This document shows, one piece after another, positions 12,755 through 25,968 of a stretch of 64,000 nucleotides of DNA. This DNA comes from Pleodorina starrii. Its lineage: Eukaryota; Chlorophyta; Chlorophyceae; Chlamydomonadales; Volvocaceae. The stretch lies in assembly GCA_030267565.1 (NCBI GenBank), contig BRXU01000009.1, forward strand, positions 1,014,001-1,078,000, in the 5' to 3' direction. Below the pieces are notes generated by a model that was not told the DNA's origin, searched no databases, and was given only the letters and a program-made list of their open reading frames with translations. The position numbers and the translations under genes are program-made. Every line of letters begins with the position of its first letter. Position 1 is the stretch's first letter.

Positions 12755-12759
12755 TTACA
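12755..12759 (-). terminator. TGTAA polyadenylation signal, LHCBM
   Basis: Plus-strand TTACA reads TGTAA on the minus strand, about 130 nt beyond the LHCBM stop. Spacing and sequence fit the volvocine poly(A) signal. Confidence 0.65.
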
Positions 12760-12885
12760 ATGCTGAAGAACTCAGCAGAACCACTGCGGTGACCACGAAT
12801 GCGACGACGAGCAAAATTGTCGAGCAGCAACCGATATGCTCTCCCACCACTCCGCTCAGCTCGCAGCATCACGCCATCAAACAGT

Positions 12886-14332
12886 TTACGCCGACGGGGT
12901 GAACTTGGTGGCGTACTGCGGGATTGGGTGAAAACAAGGGGAAACATGTTGAAGACAGGGGAAACATGGGGGAAACAGGGGAAACACCTTCCAATTACGT
13001 TAACAGCAATGCACTACACAGCCATGCCAGGAAGACAGCTCAAGAGAGGCCAACCTACCGCGAAGGCGTTGTTGACGCCCGGGTTGGCCAGGTGGTCCGA
13101 CAGGTTCTGGAGCGGGCCCTTGCCGGTCACGATGGCCTGCACGAAGAAGCCGAACATGGAGAACATGGCCAGGCGGCCGTTCTTGATCTCCTTCACCTTC
13201 AGCTCAGCGAAGGTGTCCGGGTCGTCAGCCAGGCCCAGGGGGTCGAAGGAGCCACCCGGGTACAGCTTGTCCTGTAAGAGAGAATGGGCATTAGGGAATC
13301 GAGTCAACACGGAGTCACAGAGTCGGCATAAGAACTGCGACCGCAACGATAGCGCAAGGTCCAAGTACGAAATGGCAACTACTGGATCACTACACAGTTA
13401 GTTGGCCCAAAACAACGAGAGCAGAACACAGGGGAAAGTGACCCAGAATCTCACCAGGCCCTCGCCCAGGGGGCCGCCGTTGACGCGGTAGCCCTCAATG
13501 GCGCCCATCAGGAGGACCTGAACGCCCAGGATGGCCAGGATGGACTGGGCGTGCACCAGCGAGGGGTTGCCCAGGTAGTCCAGGCCGCCCTCCTGGAAGA
13601 TCTGAGCACCGGCCTTGAACCACACAGCCTCGCCGAACGGCACACCGTACGAGCCCAGGAGCTCGGGGAAGATGCAGCCCAGAGCGCCAAGCATGGCCCA
13701 GCGGGCGTGGATAAGCTCCAGCTCGCGGTAGCGCTTGAAGGTCTCCGGGTCAGCCGACAGACCAGCAGTGTCCCAGCCGTAGTCGCCTGTCAACAGAACA
13801 AATAAGAAGGCCACATGCATAAGTGAATCGACGAAAACGGCAAAGATTCACCATCGTGAATCTTTATCGCGCAGAACGTATCCTGTCGCACTGTGACGTC
13901 CCAGCGAAATAGAATGCACATGGACATATGTAATATTCATGTAGTCATATGAAAGAGGATCTCGCTGCGGCACATATCTCGGTAGAAGTTCAACTCGCAT
14001 GGAGGTCCCGGCGTAAGTTACTCACCGGGGAACTCGCCGGTCAGGTAGCTCGGGGGCTCGCCAGTGAAAGCGCCCAGGAACAGCGGGCGCTCCGGGCCAT
14101 ACCAGAAGCTGCAGCACAAGGGCCATGGTCCAGATGGTCAAGGTCGGAACGACATTATACATCGCGACAACATCGCAAGCCGAGCTGCTTACTATATTAG
14201 AAGCAGTCATACATACCTGTCCGGGGTGGACGACTTGGCAGCAGGCTTGACGGTGCGGCGCGCCTCGACCTTGACGGTCGTGCGGCGCGACACAGCAGCC
14301 TTGGCAGCGGACTTAGCAAGGGCGAAGGCCAT
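12886..14332 (-). CDS. LHCBM: Major light-harvesting chlorophyll a/b protein of LHCII
   Basis: A thylakoid membrane antenna protein that binds chlorophyll a/b and carotenoids in LHCII trimers. Exons on the minus strand: 14332-14217, 14108-14026, 13786-13455, 13271-13059, 12915-12886. All are GT-AG and in phase, giving 257 residues, the normal family length. Residues 1 to about 30 ([17 protein letters not shown]) are a plastid transit peptide. WYG at 41-43 matches the trimerisation motif. [17 protein letters not shown] leads into helix B ([17 protein letters not shown]), and helix A contains [17 protein letters not shown], so the paired Glu/Arg chlorophyll-ligand motifs are present. The last exon is only 30 nt and supplies YATKFTPSA; missing it would give an incorrect C-terminus. 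Which LHCBM paralogue this is cannot be told from the window. Confidence 0.96.
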
Positions 14333-14394
14333 TTTTCAACTGGTGGGTTCACACAAACGTTGGTGGGAACTGCTGACGGATTGGACAAGGGGCG

Positions 14395-14403
14395 TTAATA
14401 TAG
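14395..14403 (-). promoter_or_regulatory. TATA-like box of LHCBM
   Basis: The minus strand reads CTATATTAA about 65 nt upstream of the LHCBM start codon, in an otherwise GC-rich region. Position and sequence suit a core promoter of a highly expressed gene. The transcription start is not known. Confidence 0.55.
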
Positions 14404-17092
14404 CAACTTGCCTCCCGGTGCCGTAGAGATGCGGAAGATGAGCCGTACGATTCTTCGGCTCCGGGCAAGCTCCAGCCAAGCGTCTAACGCAAAACAGACG
14501 TGTGGAGAAGTACATGCGTTACAACGGATTGTGCATCATGCCTCAGATGCAAGAGATATGCGTTGATTGATGCTTCACGCAAGGAGGGTCCTTTCGGAAG
14601 AGGTACACTGCCCCGACGCAAGGGCATGTTCATCGTGCTCTTTGGCTTTTAAAGCTGCATTTTATGTATTTTTAAATTGCATTTAAGGCAGGTGTTTTCT
14701 CATTGTCGATGGTGCGCTCGGTGCGCGGACCCAAACGGACTTCAGACTGCTCAGCATCAACAAACATGTATAGATGGTGTTTATCTGGAGGGTTCCCTGC
14801 TGTCGGATGTCAAAACTACTCGCGCTTTTGGCAGCCCTCGAGTGTCGGAAGCATGCATCGACGCCCTGAACAGTCTGCTCGGTTTCCATATTCAGACAGC
14901 TCCCATCTAATTCGTTCCTGCCTAGAATGTCCATTGACCAGCATTAGCTGGGTGCGGCGCCGATGCTTTCGGGACAGGTGCCGCATGCAAACAGAGCAGG
15001 AGCCTTGCTAAACTGGATCGGCGATTTGCGGTTGTATGAAGGGTTGTGTGTTTGTGTTTGCGCTATCGGAGATGGATATGCAGCCGACACTTCAGTGCAA
15101 CAAGTTCGTGATTGGACTGCAGCCGCAAGCGTGGGGTAATGGCAGTTGATCCGGATTGCGTTGGGGACGATCAGTCTGCCGATCACAGCGCGTGGGGGTA
15201 AACATGGCCCTAAGGCCCCACGGTACACAGCTTCGCTTTGCATCCGTCTCTGACACAGTGCCGTGCGTCGACACAATTCAGCGGGGTCTGTGCTGCCCCT
15301 GCACCCGCCAGATGGACCCGACCCCGGGCAGTTCTCCCTTGCCGTGCACGACCCGCTGACCCGCCGATCGCGCGTCCGGTCGGGAGCACAGCGTATCAGC
15401 CATTAGGTCCACTGCCTCTCCGCCTGCCACTGCCATTTGCCATTTCGAGGAAGGCACAAGACCTGTCACCGTCCGTGGGGGCCTTGGGGAGAGGGCCCCT
15501 TGATCGCGCGCACCACGTGCACCCCGCCTGGGCCGGAGTCGCCTGCTCCAGTCTGGGTGCTCCAAGTTGTCTGTGTCGGTTGGGTTCACCTGGTCCTGGT
15601 CCTGAATGCTCCTGGCGCAGCGTTCCTCGGACTAGTTGGCCCGATCGGCTGATTCCACCCTAAATACCGGTACGTGGTCTCGATCCCACTGTTACAGCTA
15701 CCTGGCCCGCTGGCTCCTCCTCTTTGGCCCGCCTGATGCGGTCAGGTCAGGTCAGGTCTGTCGGTGCGCCTTTTTGTGAAGCGGGGGCTATCAGGCACCG
15801 TTGTGGTTCATGGGCCAAGCATGGGCCACGGCAGTTGGTGGCTGGGCGCAAACGACTGCGGTTGACCGTCGCTGGGACAGGCGGCACAAGTCATGTGTGC
15901 CCATCAGGAACAGGAACGGGGCCCCAGTCCCTGGGGTGACCGGGTTGTCTCCTCGGCCCATCGCGGCGTGGGAAGCCGCATGGGTCTGATGGGTCTGATG
16001 ACTCCCCCGGGTCGCCTGCGTCTGTGCTCTCCGTTCGTGGGTGCGCCTCGTTCCTGCCTGGGCGGCTCCTGGCTGGCTGGGTAGCGGCTGGCTTGGCTTT
16101 CCTCCGCCCTGCTGCTGCTGCTGCTGGTCGTATCCGCTGCAGTGGCCGGCCAGCTGGCCCGCTGCCTCTGGGTCCAGCGAAGCGAACAATCCCCTTCGCA
16201 GGGTCCGGAGCCCACCAACTGGTACCAACAATTACGGCAACGTACGGCAAGTCGGCAACCGCACTTCCGCCCAAAGGCTGCGGGAGGGTGCACCGCTGCG
16301 GCTGCGGTTCAGCGGCTGTTCCCCAGGGACGTCTTTCGGAACTCCCCAGAGGAGCGTGCTGGGCAACCTGGCGAGCTGCGGTCTGAGCTGCACTCGGGTT
16401 CGGTGAGACTGTGTTGCAGCGCTGGGCACCAGCACAAAGCCTCGGAGCTATTCGTCAACAAGCCCAGCCCAGCCCAGCCCACACACACATACACACATAT
16501 ACACCGCCTGCGTCGGCATCCTCCGCGCTACTACTACAGCCACCACTACTACAACTGCTACTGCTATTACTCAGCGCGCATCCGAGGCCCCCAATCACCC
16601 GGGGCGCCCGCTCCGGCGGCAGCTCCCCACCCCACCCAATAATACTGCGTCGAATTACCGCAAGTACATCATGCAAAGCCAAAAGCAAGCCTCCGTATAC
16701 AGTCCCGTACATGCCGTGATGTGCATCGCAATGCCGTATTCACTCTTCACATGGAGACCCGCACACACAGCCGCACCGCGACTCACCCTGCACTGCACTG
16801 CACCGCACCGAACTGCACCGAACTGCCCTCCCCTGCCCCTTCCCTCTCCTCGCCTCACCTCCCGCGGGAAAGCCGTTCACTTCACCCGTTCGTGCATTCC
16901 GGCAGCGCGCCGCCAAAATGGGTGGTTTGGTTTATTGGGGTATGGTATGGTATGGACGTATCGTATGGTATGGTGGCAAATGCACACAGCTAAGGTGACC
17001 GCCCGCCTCGCACCCAGGGGACATGCCACTAGCGGTAGCCCAGGGAACCACAGAAACCGCGAGGCTGAGTTGCCATCAGCGCGTGCCGGACG

Positions 17093-17125
<33 letters not shown>

Positions 17126-18848
17126 GGGTCGTTATCATTGTCGTCATCAACGCCACCTCGTTATTCCCTCCCCTCCCCGCCTCCGGGAATCTCCCGCCCG
17201 CCCACCCTCCTCCGCCACCTCCCCCTCCTCCTCGCCCTCCTTTGCCTTCCGATGGCCGTCTCGCTGCAGTTGCCTCCCTCCCTCCCTCCCTCCCTTCCAT
17301 AAACGATCAGCCGCATCCGCGCACTACCTTCCTCAACCTCCTGCCCTAGGTCCCGCTGCCCTGCGTTCGCTCCCGGCTGCAACCCCAATACCGCCGCGAC
17401 AGTGCTGGCAGTCGGGGCGCAGAAGCCCCAAACTCCCCATCCACCTTCCTACCAACTACCAACCACTAACCACCTGCCTGCCCGCTTTCCCCGCCCGCTC
17501 AACCCCCATATATACCTCCCTTCCCTCCCGAGCCCGCGTGTGCCCTGCGTCAAAAAGTCAACATGTCGTACCGTTGGTATTCACCCGATTGGGTCGTCGA
17601 GCACAGTCAATCGCTTTCTTCTCGTGCCGCCCGTGTCAGTTTGCTAGTTAGTTAGTTAGTTAGTTACCGTTACTCCATCGCCGCAAAACGGAAACACCCC
17701 AAACCGGTGACATCCTCCCTCCGGCCTTCCAGTCACACATCGTCCCCTGCTCCTCTCCTCTTCTCCCCGCAGTTGACGGTTGGCAGTTGGCCTACCCGTG
17801 CCGCTTGCCAGCTGGGCAACCGCCCCGACAGAGGGCCGGTACGACACGACGTGAAGCGACACACACACACACATGCAAACCGGTTTCCCCCTCCCTTTCC
17901 CCCTCCCTTTCCCCCTCAATCTTCCCTGCCCCCAGCCCTGTGTCATCCGCCGCTCGTTACCTCGACAAGGCAACCCTCTCGACATGCGCATGTTGTACAA
18001 CCCCCACAGCACAGCACAGCACAGCGCGTTCAAAGACACGAATCGAAGGTGTAAGGTAAGCGGATCGAGACCGCCGTCGTACCACGTAACAACACAACCC
18101 TCAAAACACGCGCGACCCTGCACCGCGCTGTGCACCGCCCCGCCCCGCACCGCCCCGCCCCGCCCCGTACCGCCCCGCACACATTTCGAGGTAGGAATCG
18201 TCCTCAGCTCCTCAGCTCACTAGACAGCAACACAGACCTCAGACGGAGAGGGGGGAGGCAGTGCGACCACATTACGAGCCCAGTCAGGCACAAAGCGGTC
18301 CACCAGCCGGCCACATGCCAAACCCCGCCGCCCCCCTTCCCCCCCAACACATACGTACACACCACATCCGCACACACCTACACACACCACCTACACACAG
18401 CCACAGCCACAGCAAGGCACTCACATACGCCCACCGGCCCATCACAACTCACAGCTCCCCACCCTAAGTCCCAATCAGCAGCCGCAGCAGCAGCACCGCC
18501 CCCTCCCTGCCCCCACCAGGCAGCCGCGGCAGCTGAACAGTGCAGCAGCCGGCCAGCCGCCCGCCCTTGCCTGCGTCGGCCTACGTATCCCCCAACCCAC
18601 CCTACCCCACCCTACGTGTCCCACAAGTGATCCCACAAGTGCCTAAATTGGCACGCCGCCGCCTCCCAACCCAAACGCGAGGCCATGCGGGCACACGGCC
18701 ACACCACACCACACCACACCACGCTACGCCGTCAATTAGCGCCGCGCCGCCTTCCCAAACCCTCCTCCACCTCCCTCCCTCCCTCGACTTCCCTCCATCG
18801 TTCCTAATACCCACGCCTCCCCCCCCCTCCGCCCCCTCCGCCTCCGCC
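14404..18848. other. 4.4 kb with no recognised gene
   Basis: Lies between the LHCBM promoter and the PPR gene stop. It should include LHCBM upstream elements and the 3' UTR of the PPR transcript. A minus-strand frame at 15791-16231 has a short poly-Gln run but no domain, and no splice partners were found. The stretch 16630-18700 is full of simple C/A-rich repeats and short direct repeats. No tRNA, transposase or conserved motif was recognised. Confidence 0.45.
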
Positions 18849-21800
18849 TCATCTGCCCACCGTCGCCGCCACCGTGTACCGCCGATAGGGCCCTCCCCCC
18901 CCGCCTCCTCCTGCCCCTCCCGCGGACACCGACACCGGCACCGGCAGCGATGACAGCGCCGGAAGCGGATTGGGAACCGAGTCACCACCACCACCACCGG
19001 AATGGCCACCGCCGTCAGACAAACCGTGCTGGTGGCCGTGATTGTAGCTGTGACCGTGGCTGTGACTGTGACCTTGCGGGCCCCAGGCGGCGCGGGAGCG
19101 CTGACGACCCGGCGGCGGAGGCGCTGCCGCGGAGGCGCTGCCGCGGGGGCTGCCCGGCGGGGCGAGCACCAGCGACTGCGACACGACCGGCAACACCGCC
19201 GGCGGCGACGCCAGCGCTGGCGCCGTACCAAGACCGGGGGCGGAGGCCTCGCCCAGCGGCGGCAGGCCACCGCCGCCGCCGCCGCTCATCGTCCCGCTCG
19301 TGGTCACCAGCACCCGCAGCGCACCACCGCCGCCGGCACCACCACCGCCACCGCCGGTCGCCAGGAGGCCGCGATGCATCGATGTACGGCTGGTTCCGGC
19401 GCCGGCCAGCGACGCCGCCGAAGGCTGGCCGTACAAGACATTGGAAGGCTCCACCGACAGCGTCAACGTCAGCGGCAGCAGGGCGTCCGCGTCGGTGCCG
19501 CCGCCGCCGCCGCCGGCGAGCTGCGCTGCCGCCGCCATTGCTGCGATGAAGGGCGTGCCTCCCGGACCCGCGGTGACCGCATCCAGGGTTTGGACTTGTG
19601 CCCAGGTGGGGGGCTCGTGGAAGCCGGTGGGCGCAGCGGGGGCGGGGGCGGGAGGGGGGTGTGCAGCGGGGGCGGGGGCGGAGGACCTGCAGCGGAGGGT
19701 GAGGGGTGAAAGGAGGGAGGGTTGGGTGAGCGAGGGTTGGGGGGGCGAGGGGTGGACGGTATGATAGGGTTCGCCCGATACACCATCATTGCATCAACAC
19801 CACCCGAGGGGGAGGAGGAGGAGGCTGTCAACGCGTGCCGTATCGTGCCGTACTGCCGTGCTGCAAAGCTCGCCAGCCCGCGCATGACAGCGACACCCAC
19901 GGATTCGCCCCCAGTGTAGGAGCAACAACAACAACAACAACAACCCTAACAATAAACCATTTGAGCGCACGAAACAAAACGTAAGAAACGGACGCCCACC
20001 CCCACTCGCGTCCACCCCCACCCCCACCCACCCACCTGGTTGACAGGCCCCCCACACCGCTCCCCAGCGGCCCCCCGCTGCCTCCGCCCCCGTTCAATGC
20101 GGGCAGAGGTCTCGAAAAAGACGACGAAGAGGACATCAGCGGCGGTCTCACCGACGTAGCTCGGGAGTGGGGGCGCGACGAGGGGCCGCCACCGCCGCCG
20201 CCGTGCACTCCCGCCGCGGGCTGGCCGCCGACGCCGCCGTGCCCCCGCGCCCCCACCTGCGGACTGACCGAGCGGGAAGACGCGGCGCTCCGCTCCCCCA
20301 CCATCGCCGCGCCGCCAGCTGAGAAGCCGTGCGCCTGCCCCTGCCCAGCAGCCGCGTGGGTAGGCTGCCAGGCGGCGAAGGGCGGCGGCGGGGCGGCGGC
20401 GCCGCGTCCCAGCACCGCGGTGCTGCCGTACGCATGGCCGTAGCCGCCCCCGGCCTCGCTGTCGTACAGGCCACCACTGGGCTGTACGACAACGGATCTG
20501 GCTAGTGACCTGGCGCTGCTGGTTGCGGTGGCGGGCAGGGTGGCGGGGGGGCTGCCCCGCCACCCCGGCCCCCAGCCCCCCATGCCGCCGCCGCCGGCGC
20601 CGCCGACCCCTGCCTGCCCCGCGGCTGCCAGCGCCAGTGTCCCCCGGGTCAGTGACTTGGGCGCCCAGCTGCCCAGTCCCCCCAGCTTCTCCAGCGCCAG
20701 GAGTTCCTCCTGCTGCAGCGCCTGCACCGCCACCAGGGGGGTGCAGGGCCGGGAGGGGGCGGGGGTGCGAGGGGCCTGGGGGAGGGGGTGACTCGAGGCT
20801 GGTGAGGGTGTGGGGGTGGGAGGCGGGGGCTGCCAGAGCGGGGAAGGGGTTCGGGAGGCGCCGCTTGCGGGTGGGGGTGGGCGTGGCTGAGGCAGGTGTC
20901 CGCATAGCGTCAGTGCGGGTGGGGGTGGCTCAGCTCCGGACGGCGTGTTTCTACCTTCGGCGTGCTTCCTCCACCAACCCCTCCATTGGCCCTTCAATCC
21001 ACTCCTCTCCCACCTCCCCTCCCACCTCCCCTCCCACCCTGCAGAGGCCCGCCACCCGCTGTGGCTCTTCCTCAACCTCCCTCCATCCTCTTCCCAAGCT
21101 AAAGCCCTCCCCCCTCCCCCCTCCCCCCCCTTCCGTTCTTATTATTCCCCCCCCCGCCCTCCCCCCTCCCCACCCTCCTCCCTCCCCTCCAGCCCCCCTC
21201 CCCCCCCCGCACCTCCAGGTGGTCTAGGTACATAACCCGCATGGCGTCATAGGGGGCGGGGCGGAGGCTGCGGGGAACAACCACCCGGTGCTGCTGACGG
21301 GCCTGGAGGGAGGGGGGGGGCGGAAGGGAGGGAGGAGTGGGGGAGCGGAGGGTGACGGGGCGGGGGCAGGGGCGGGGGGTGTTGGTCGGTCGCAGTCCAT
21401 TAATTGCTGTATGTGCCGCACCACCTCCGCACGACCTCCGCCCCGCTCACCTGCTTCATGGCCTTGTCGTCCCACAGTTGCGCCACATCAATGGTGGCCA
21501 TCAGCTCGCCGTACGTCTCATCGTCGAACTCCACTCCGGTCTTCTGAACCCAGGAGGCGATCTCGAGCGCCTTCTCCAGCATGCCGGCCTGAGGCGAGGA
21601 GGGGGGAGGGAGGAAGGGAAGGGGGGCAGACTTCATGCGCGCACCCACCCGAGCCGGGGCCCGCCAATCAGCCAGTCAGTCAGTCGCCCTAACCCTCAGT
21701 CAGTCCACTGCTGCGCCAATGGGAACGAAACCGCACTGACCAGGTCCAGACCCAGTCGCCCTCCGCGCCCCGTCAGTCAAAGCCTACATCCCTCCCGCCC

Positions 21801-22368
21801 GCGCAGACGCCCACACCACACCACACCCCCGATTGTACGGCCCCCCACAACGCCCAACACTCACTCCACCCGCTCGCCTCGCTGCCACTCCCTCACCAGG
21901 GCGATCGACGCATCCCCCCCCACACACAGACAGACACACACGCGCAGGCAACCCCTGGGTCCCCCCACCAGCCCCCCACCCCCTTCCTTCCCACCCCCCA
22001 CCCTCCCCCCACCCCCTCCCCCACCTGGTGGCATGCGTGTATGAGGTGGTTGTAAGTGGCAATGGATGCGGGCACCGCCTCATGCGCACTCCGCCCCGCA
22101 ACCAGGTGCTCGAAGATGTGCAGCGCATTGTCCAGAGCACGACCCACCACACAGGCCTGGCGGGGGGAGGTGTGTGGGAACGGGCGGGTTAGGCGGGGGC
22201 AGGTGCGGAGGGCGGCGGCTGTCGTGAAGACGATACCGCAGCAGAGGGACACCGAGGCGGCAACCGAGAATGCGGGGGTCGTGTGGGGGTGGGGGTAGGG
22301 GTTGGGGGTGGTGAGGTGGAGGTCAGTTCGATCAGTTGGGATCAGGTGGGTAGGTGGGTACCCCTCTT

Positions 22369-22403
<35 letters not shown>

Positions 22404-25400
22404 GGTGTGGACCATCGACAGCTCCCGCCCCCCCTCCCCCTCCTGCCTATGCCCCCGTCCCGTCCGCATAGCCCCCCACCCCACCCCCATCCACTGCGGT
22501 GTCTCCTTCACCAACCTCCCCTTCCCCCCACCTCCCCCCCTGCTCCTCCCCCCCCCACCTGTATCAGCGCCGTGTGTGTCTCCAGGGAGGGCGGCACCTC
22601 ATCCTCCAGCATCTGGCCGTACAGCGTCTGCGCCTCCCGCCACCTCCCCGCCCGCCCCGCCGCCCCCAGCAGTCCGTTGTAGACGCGGGTCGAGTCCGCC
22701 AGGTGCAGCTCGGCGAGGGCGGAGAACACCGCGAGGGCGGCCTCGAAGGTGGGGGCTCGGCGCATGGCGGCCTCACACACCTGCAGAAGGGCCTCAATGA
22801 CCTCCTCGTTGGCAGTACGACCACCCGCCTCGAGAGCCTTGGGAGGGGGGGGTCGGGTGTGGGGGCGGGTGGGGGGTGGGGATAGGGTAGTGAAGATGAG
22901 ACCGCGGCGGTGGAAGGCGGGGTAATCCACGTATAGGCCGGAGCCGCCTGCCACTGCCCCGCTGCCTCCACCTGGGTCAATTGGGTTGGGACCCCACCGC
23001 CCACCGCCCGGGGGTTCGGCTCCCACCGCCCGGCAGAGCTGGTTCGGCCCGGTGGCTGGTTGGGCGCTCCCACACTCCCTAAGAGCACCCGCATCCGCGC
23101 ATTCACGCACACACGCGGGCCGGCCCGCCCGCCCGCCCGCCCCTCTCCTCCCCCCCTCCCTCCCCTCCCCTCCCCTCCCCCCCCTCCCCTCCGCTGACCT
23201 GCACCGCATCGATGGCCTGTCGGTAGGCCCCCCTCCGCTTGTAGTTGCAGGCCTGAGGGGGGAGTGGGAGGGGGGGGAGGGAGGGTGTGCTTAGGGAGGT
23301 GTTGGGGTATTGTGCATGAGGGTGCGGTGGGGTGCGGGACCGCCACACAGCACACGAGACGCAGCTGCCTGCCTGCCGGGCGAATGGGGGTGGCGGGGGG
23401 TGACATCGCTGGTGCTGCTGCTGGTGCTGCTGGTGGTGGAAAGCTCTGCTGCGGGCGCAACAGCCTCCCTCCCTCCCTCCCACACCACTTCCACTTCCAC
23501 GACACCCCACCGCACCCAACCCAACCCAACCGCACCCAGGCCCCTCCACGCCCCATCCTCTGACCCTCCCAGACATCAACCGCCTGCAGCCCCCCCCCTG
23601 CCTGCTCCCCCGCGCTCCTTTCGCTCATCCTCCCCCCCCACGATACTGACGACACACGGCCAGGCCTTTGCCCGCTGCCTCCGACACCCCCTACCGGTCC
23701 TTGGACTGTCACCCCCTAAACCCCAGTCATCCCCCACATCCCCACATCCCACCCTCCGCCCCAATCTTCACCTGCAGTATCATGAGCACCGAGTAGCTGT
23801 TGGGCCGCATCCCCCCTCCCCCTCCTCCTCCTCCTCCTCCCCCTCCTCCTCCTCCTCCCGCCCCCCACCCCCTCGTTATCTGCCCCATCAGCTCCACCGC
23901 CGCCTCCAGCCGCCCCCTGCAGCACAGCCCACTCAGCACCAGATTGGCAGTGCCCAGGTCGGGACACAGACCCAGGGACCGCATGCGGGTCAGCTGGTCC
24001 AGACAGCGCTGATCCTGAGGGGGAGGGCGGGGTGTGTGTGGGGGGGGAGGCGGGGGGGCGGGGGGCGTGCGCGGTGGAGGGTTATCCACGTCTAGGGGGG
24101 GGAGAGGGGTTGAGGCGACGCGGTCGCAGCTCTTCCGGTATGGGTGAAGTAACAGGGGTATGTGTGGCAACAGGGGTATTGCTCCTCGGCGTCCCCTGGC
24201 GGGTCCGTTCGCCAGTGCCCCCTCCCTTCCTCCGCTGCAGTATCATCTTCCTTGATCCCCCCCTCGACCCAGCCCCCAACCCACCCCAGCCCGTCCACAC
24301 CCCACCTGGTACTCTGTTGCGCACACCAGTATGGCCGCATCGAACATGGCCTTGGTGGGGGCGGGTGACCCACGGGCCAGGACCAGGTCCAGAGCCGCAA
24401 GAGCCACCTCAGAACAGCCTAAGCAACCGGGGCCGGGCCCGGGACCGGGGGGGGGGGGGTGGAAACACGGCACGTAGGGAAATCAGCGGGGCCGAGGGAG
24501 GAGAGTGGACTGCGGTACCCCAAGGTCCTGGTACCGGTCACAGCAAGCGGCCAATCGAGAGCCGGGAGATGGAAACCGAGTCAGTTAGATGCCGAGGAGG
24601 GTGGGGGGGAGACGGGCTGGGCGCGGCACGGCACGGCTCGGAGGGCGGCCTAGGGCGGCCTAGGGCGGGCGGGCGGGCGGGCTAGGGCGCCAGGCAGCAG
24701 CAGCAGACGATGGACTGACCCGCCTGCCGCCTGCCCCTCCCTCCCGTCCTGCCGACCCAAGCAGCCGCTGTTCCACCCTGCCTGCCCACCCTGCCCTTCT
24801 CAACGCCCTGCCCAACACTCTTCCAACCGCTCTGCAGCCGCCCACCAATCGAGCACGCTCCCATGCCTCAAACCCACGTGTACATCTACGTCCCCACCCA
24901 CCCCCCACCCTCCTGGACCGTCATCACCCCCCACCCCCCCCTGCACCCACCCTGCCTGCCCAGCTCCCGTATGAGGGCCACCACACTGTCCTCGTCCTCC
25001 AGCGCCTCATCCGCCACCACCGCCCCCACCGCCTGGGCCCAGGGGAAGGGGGTGAAGCGCCGACCAAAGCGCTCACGGGAGCGGTGCTCCGCCTCATGAA
25101 CACGGTGGAACTCCTGCGGGGGGGGGGGGCAGGAAGGGAGGGAGGGAGGGGGCAAGAGGGGGAGGGCGAACGGTGTGTGGGTGGCTGGGGTGGGTGGGCG
25201 GAGCGTTGTTTGTTATTCGGGGCGATGCGGGGGGGGCACGGGCCGCGGGTGGGTGGGTAGCTGCAGGGCCGGGCCCACGCGCGCGCAGTGCGCCCCCCCC
25301 TCCAGCAGCCCGCTAATGGACTGGTGCGCAAACAACACAACAGAACAGAACAGAACAGACACAGGACCGGCGGCGCTCGATGTCTGGCGGCCCAACGTCG

Positions 25401-25968
25401 GTGCGGTACGGCCCTCACTGAGACACCCAGTTTGGGGGGGAAGGACTGCCGCCGCCCCCCCCCCCCGGGCGTGTGAGGTGACGGGCCGACGCGGGTCCGC
25501 CCGGGTCCGAGGGCAGCACGGACACGAGGGCAACACAACACAACACAACACCACACGGCGCGGGCTCCGGTGCGGTGCGGTGCTGGCGGTCCGCCGCCGC
25601 AGTGGCAGCTGCAGTGGCAGATGCGGTACGTCGGCAGCTTCGGTGTGCAGACAGGGTGGTGGCGGGCGGGCGGGCCAGTCCCATGGGTAGGCAGCCGGCA
25701 GCGGTTTACGCCAGGGGCAGTTGCGGGTTCCTGTCCCCGTAAAGGGCGTGGGCCCGGCTGCACCCGCGACCCTGCGCCCTCGGCTGGGACGAAGGTGGGC
25801 TTTGTGCGCACGGCAAAAACCGTCGCAAGCACGCAAGAGCCCAAACCCAGGGCACACAGGTGGCCCGCATGCGCAATGTTTCATACTCACAACAGTTCGG
25901 CGTGCTAGTTTCTCTGCTCTCAAACGGATGGCGGCCATGCGGTCCGCGGTCGGCTGCGCGGGGTCCAT
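18849..25968 (-). CDS. Pentatricopeptide-repeat (PPR) protein with low-complexity C-terminus
   Basis: PPR proteins bind organelle RNA and act in its stability, processing or translation. Exons on the minus strand: 25968-25891, 25113-24951, 24418-24306, 24014-23772, 23252-23199, 22837-22559, 22156-22025, 21588-21451, 21302-21213, 20721-20036, 19686-18849. All boundaries keep phase (2,814 nt, 937 residues). Start: first Met after an in-frame TAG just upstream (MDPAQPTADRM). Helical-pair repeats fill residues about 80-400, with typical stretches such as STRVYNGLLGAAGRAGRW, PASIATYNHLIHACHQ and TANLVLSGLCCRGRLEAA. A Gly run interrupts exon 4. Residues about 430-937 are Gly/Ser/Ala/Pro-rich, with a His-rich patch near 860-878 (GHSHSHGHSYNHGHQHG). 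The organelle and RNA target are not evident, and no clear transit peptide was seen. The stop and last intron are less certain than the PPR core. Confidence 0.8.
22373..22402. repeat. AC dinucleotide microsatellite in PPR intron
   Basis: About 14 AC units lie in the intron between PPR exons 22837-22559 and 22156-22025. A simple repeat with no further signal. Confidence 0.9.
22925..22940 (-). repeat. Recurrent intronic motif, copy 1
   Basis: The minus strand reads CGGCCTATACGTGGAT, on the sense strand of the PPR intron 22838-23198 and about 85 nt before its 3' splice site. The identical 16-mer occurs in two cysteinyl-tRNA synthetase introns (47389, 48383), and a variant lies in another PPR intron (about 24079-24095). 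Confidence 0.8.
24079..24095 (-). repeat. Recurrent intronic motif, divergent copy
   Basis: The minus strand reads CTAGACGTGGATAACCC within the PPR intron 24015-24305, about 65-80 nt before its acceptor. It differs at one position (TAGACG for TATACG) from the copy in the intron at 47389 over the same stretch. Confidence 0.6.

Noticed and set aside
15791..16231. Minus-strand frame with poly-Gln
   Set aside because: Could be a terminal exon, but no in-phase neighbouring exon or conserved motif was found. Too weak to call.
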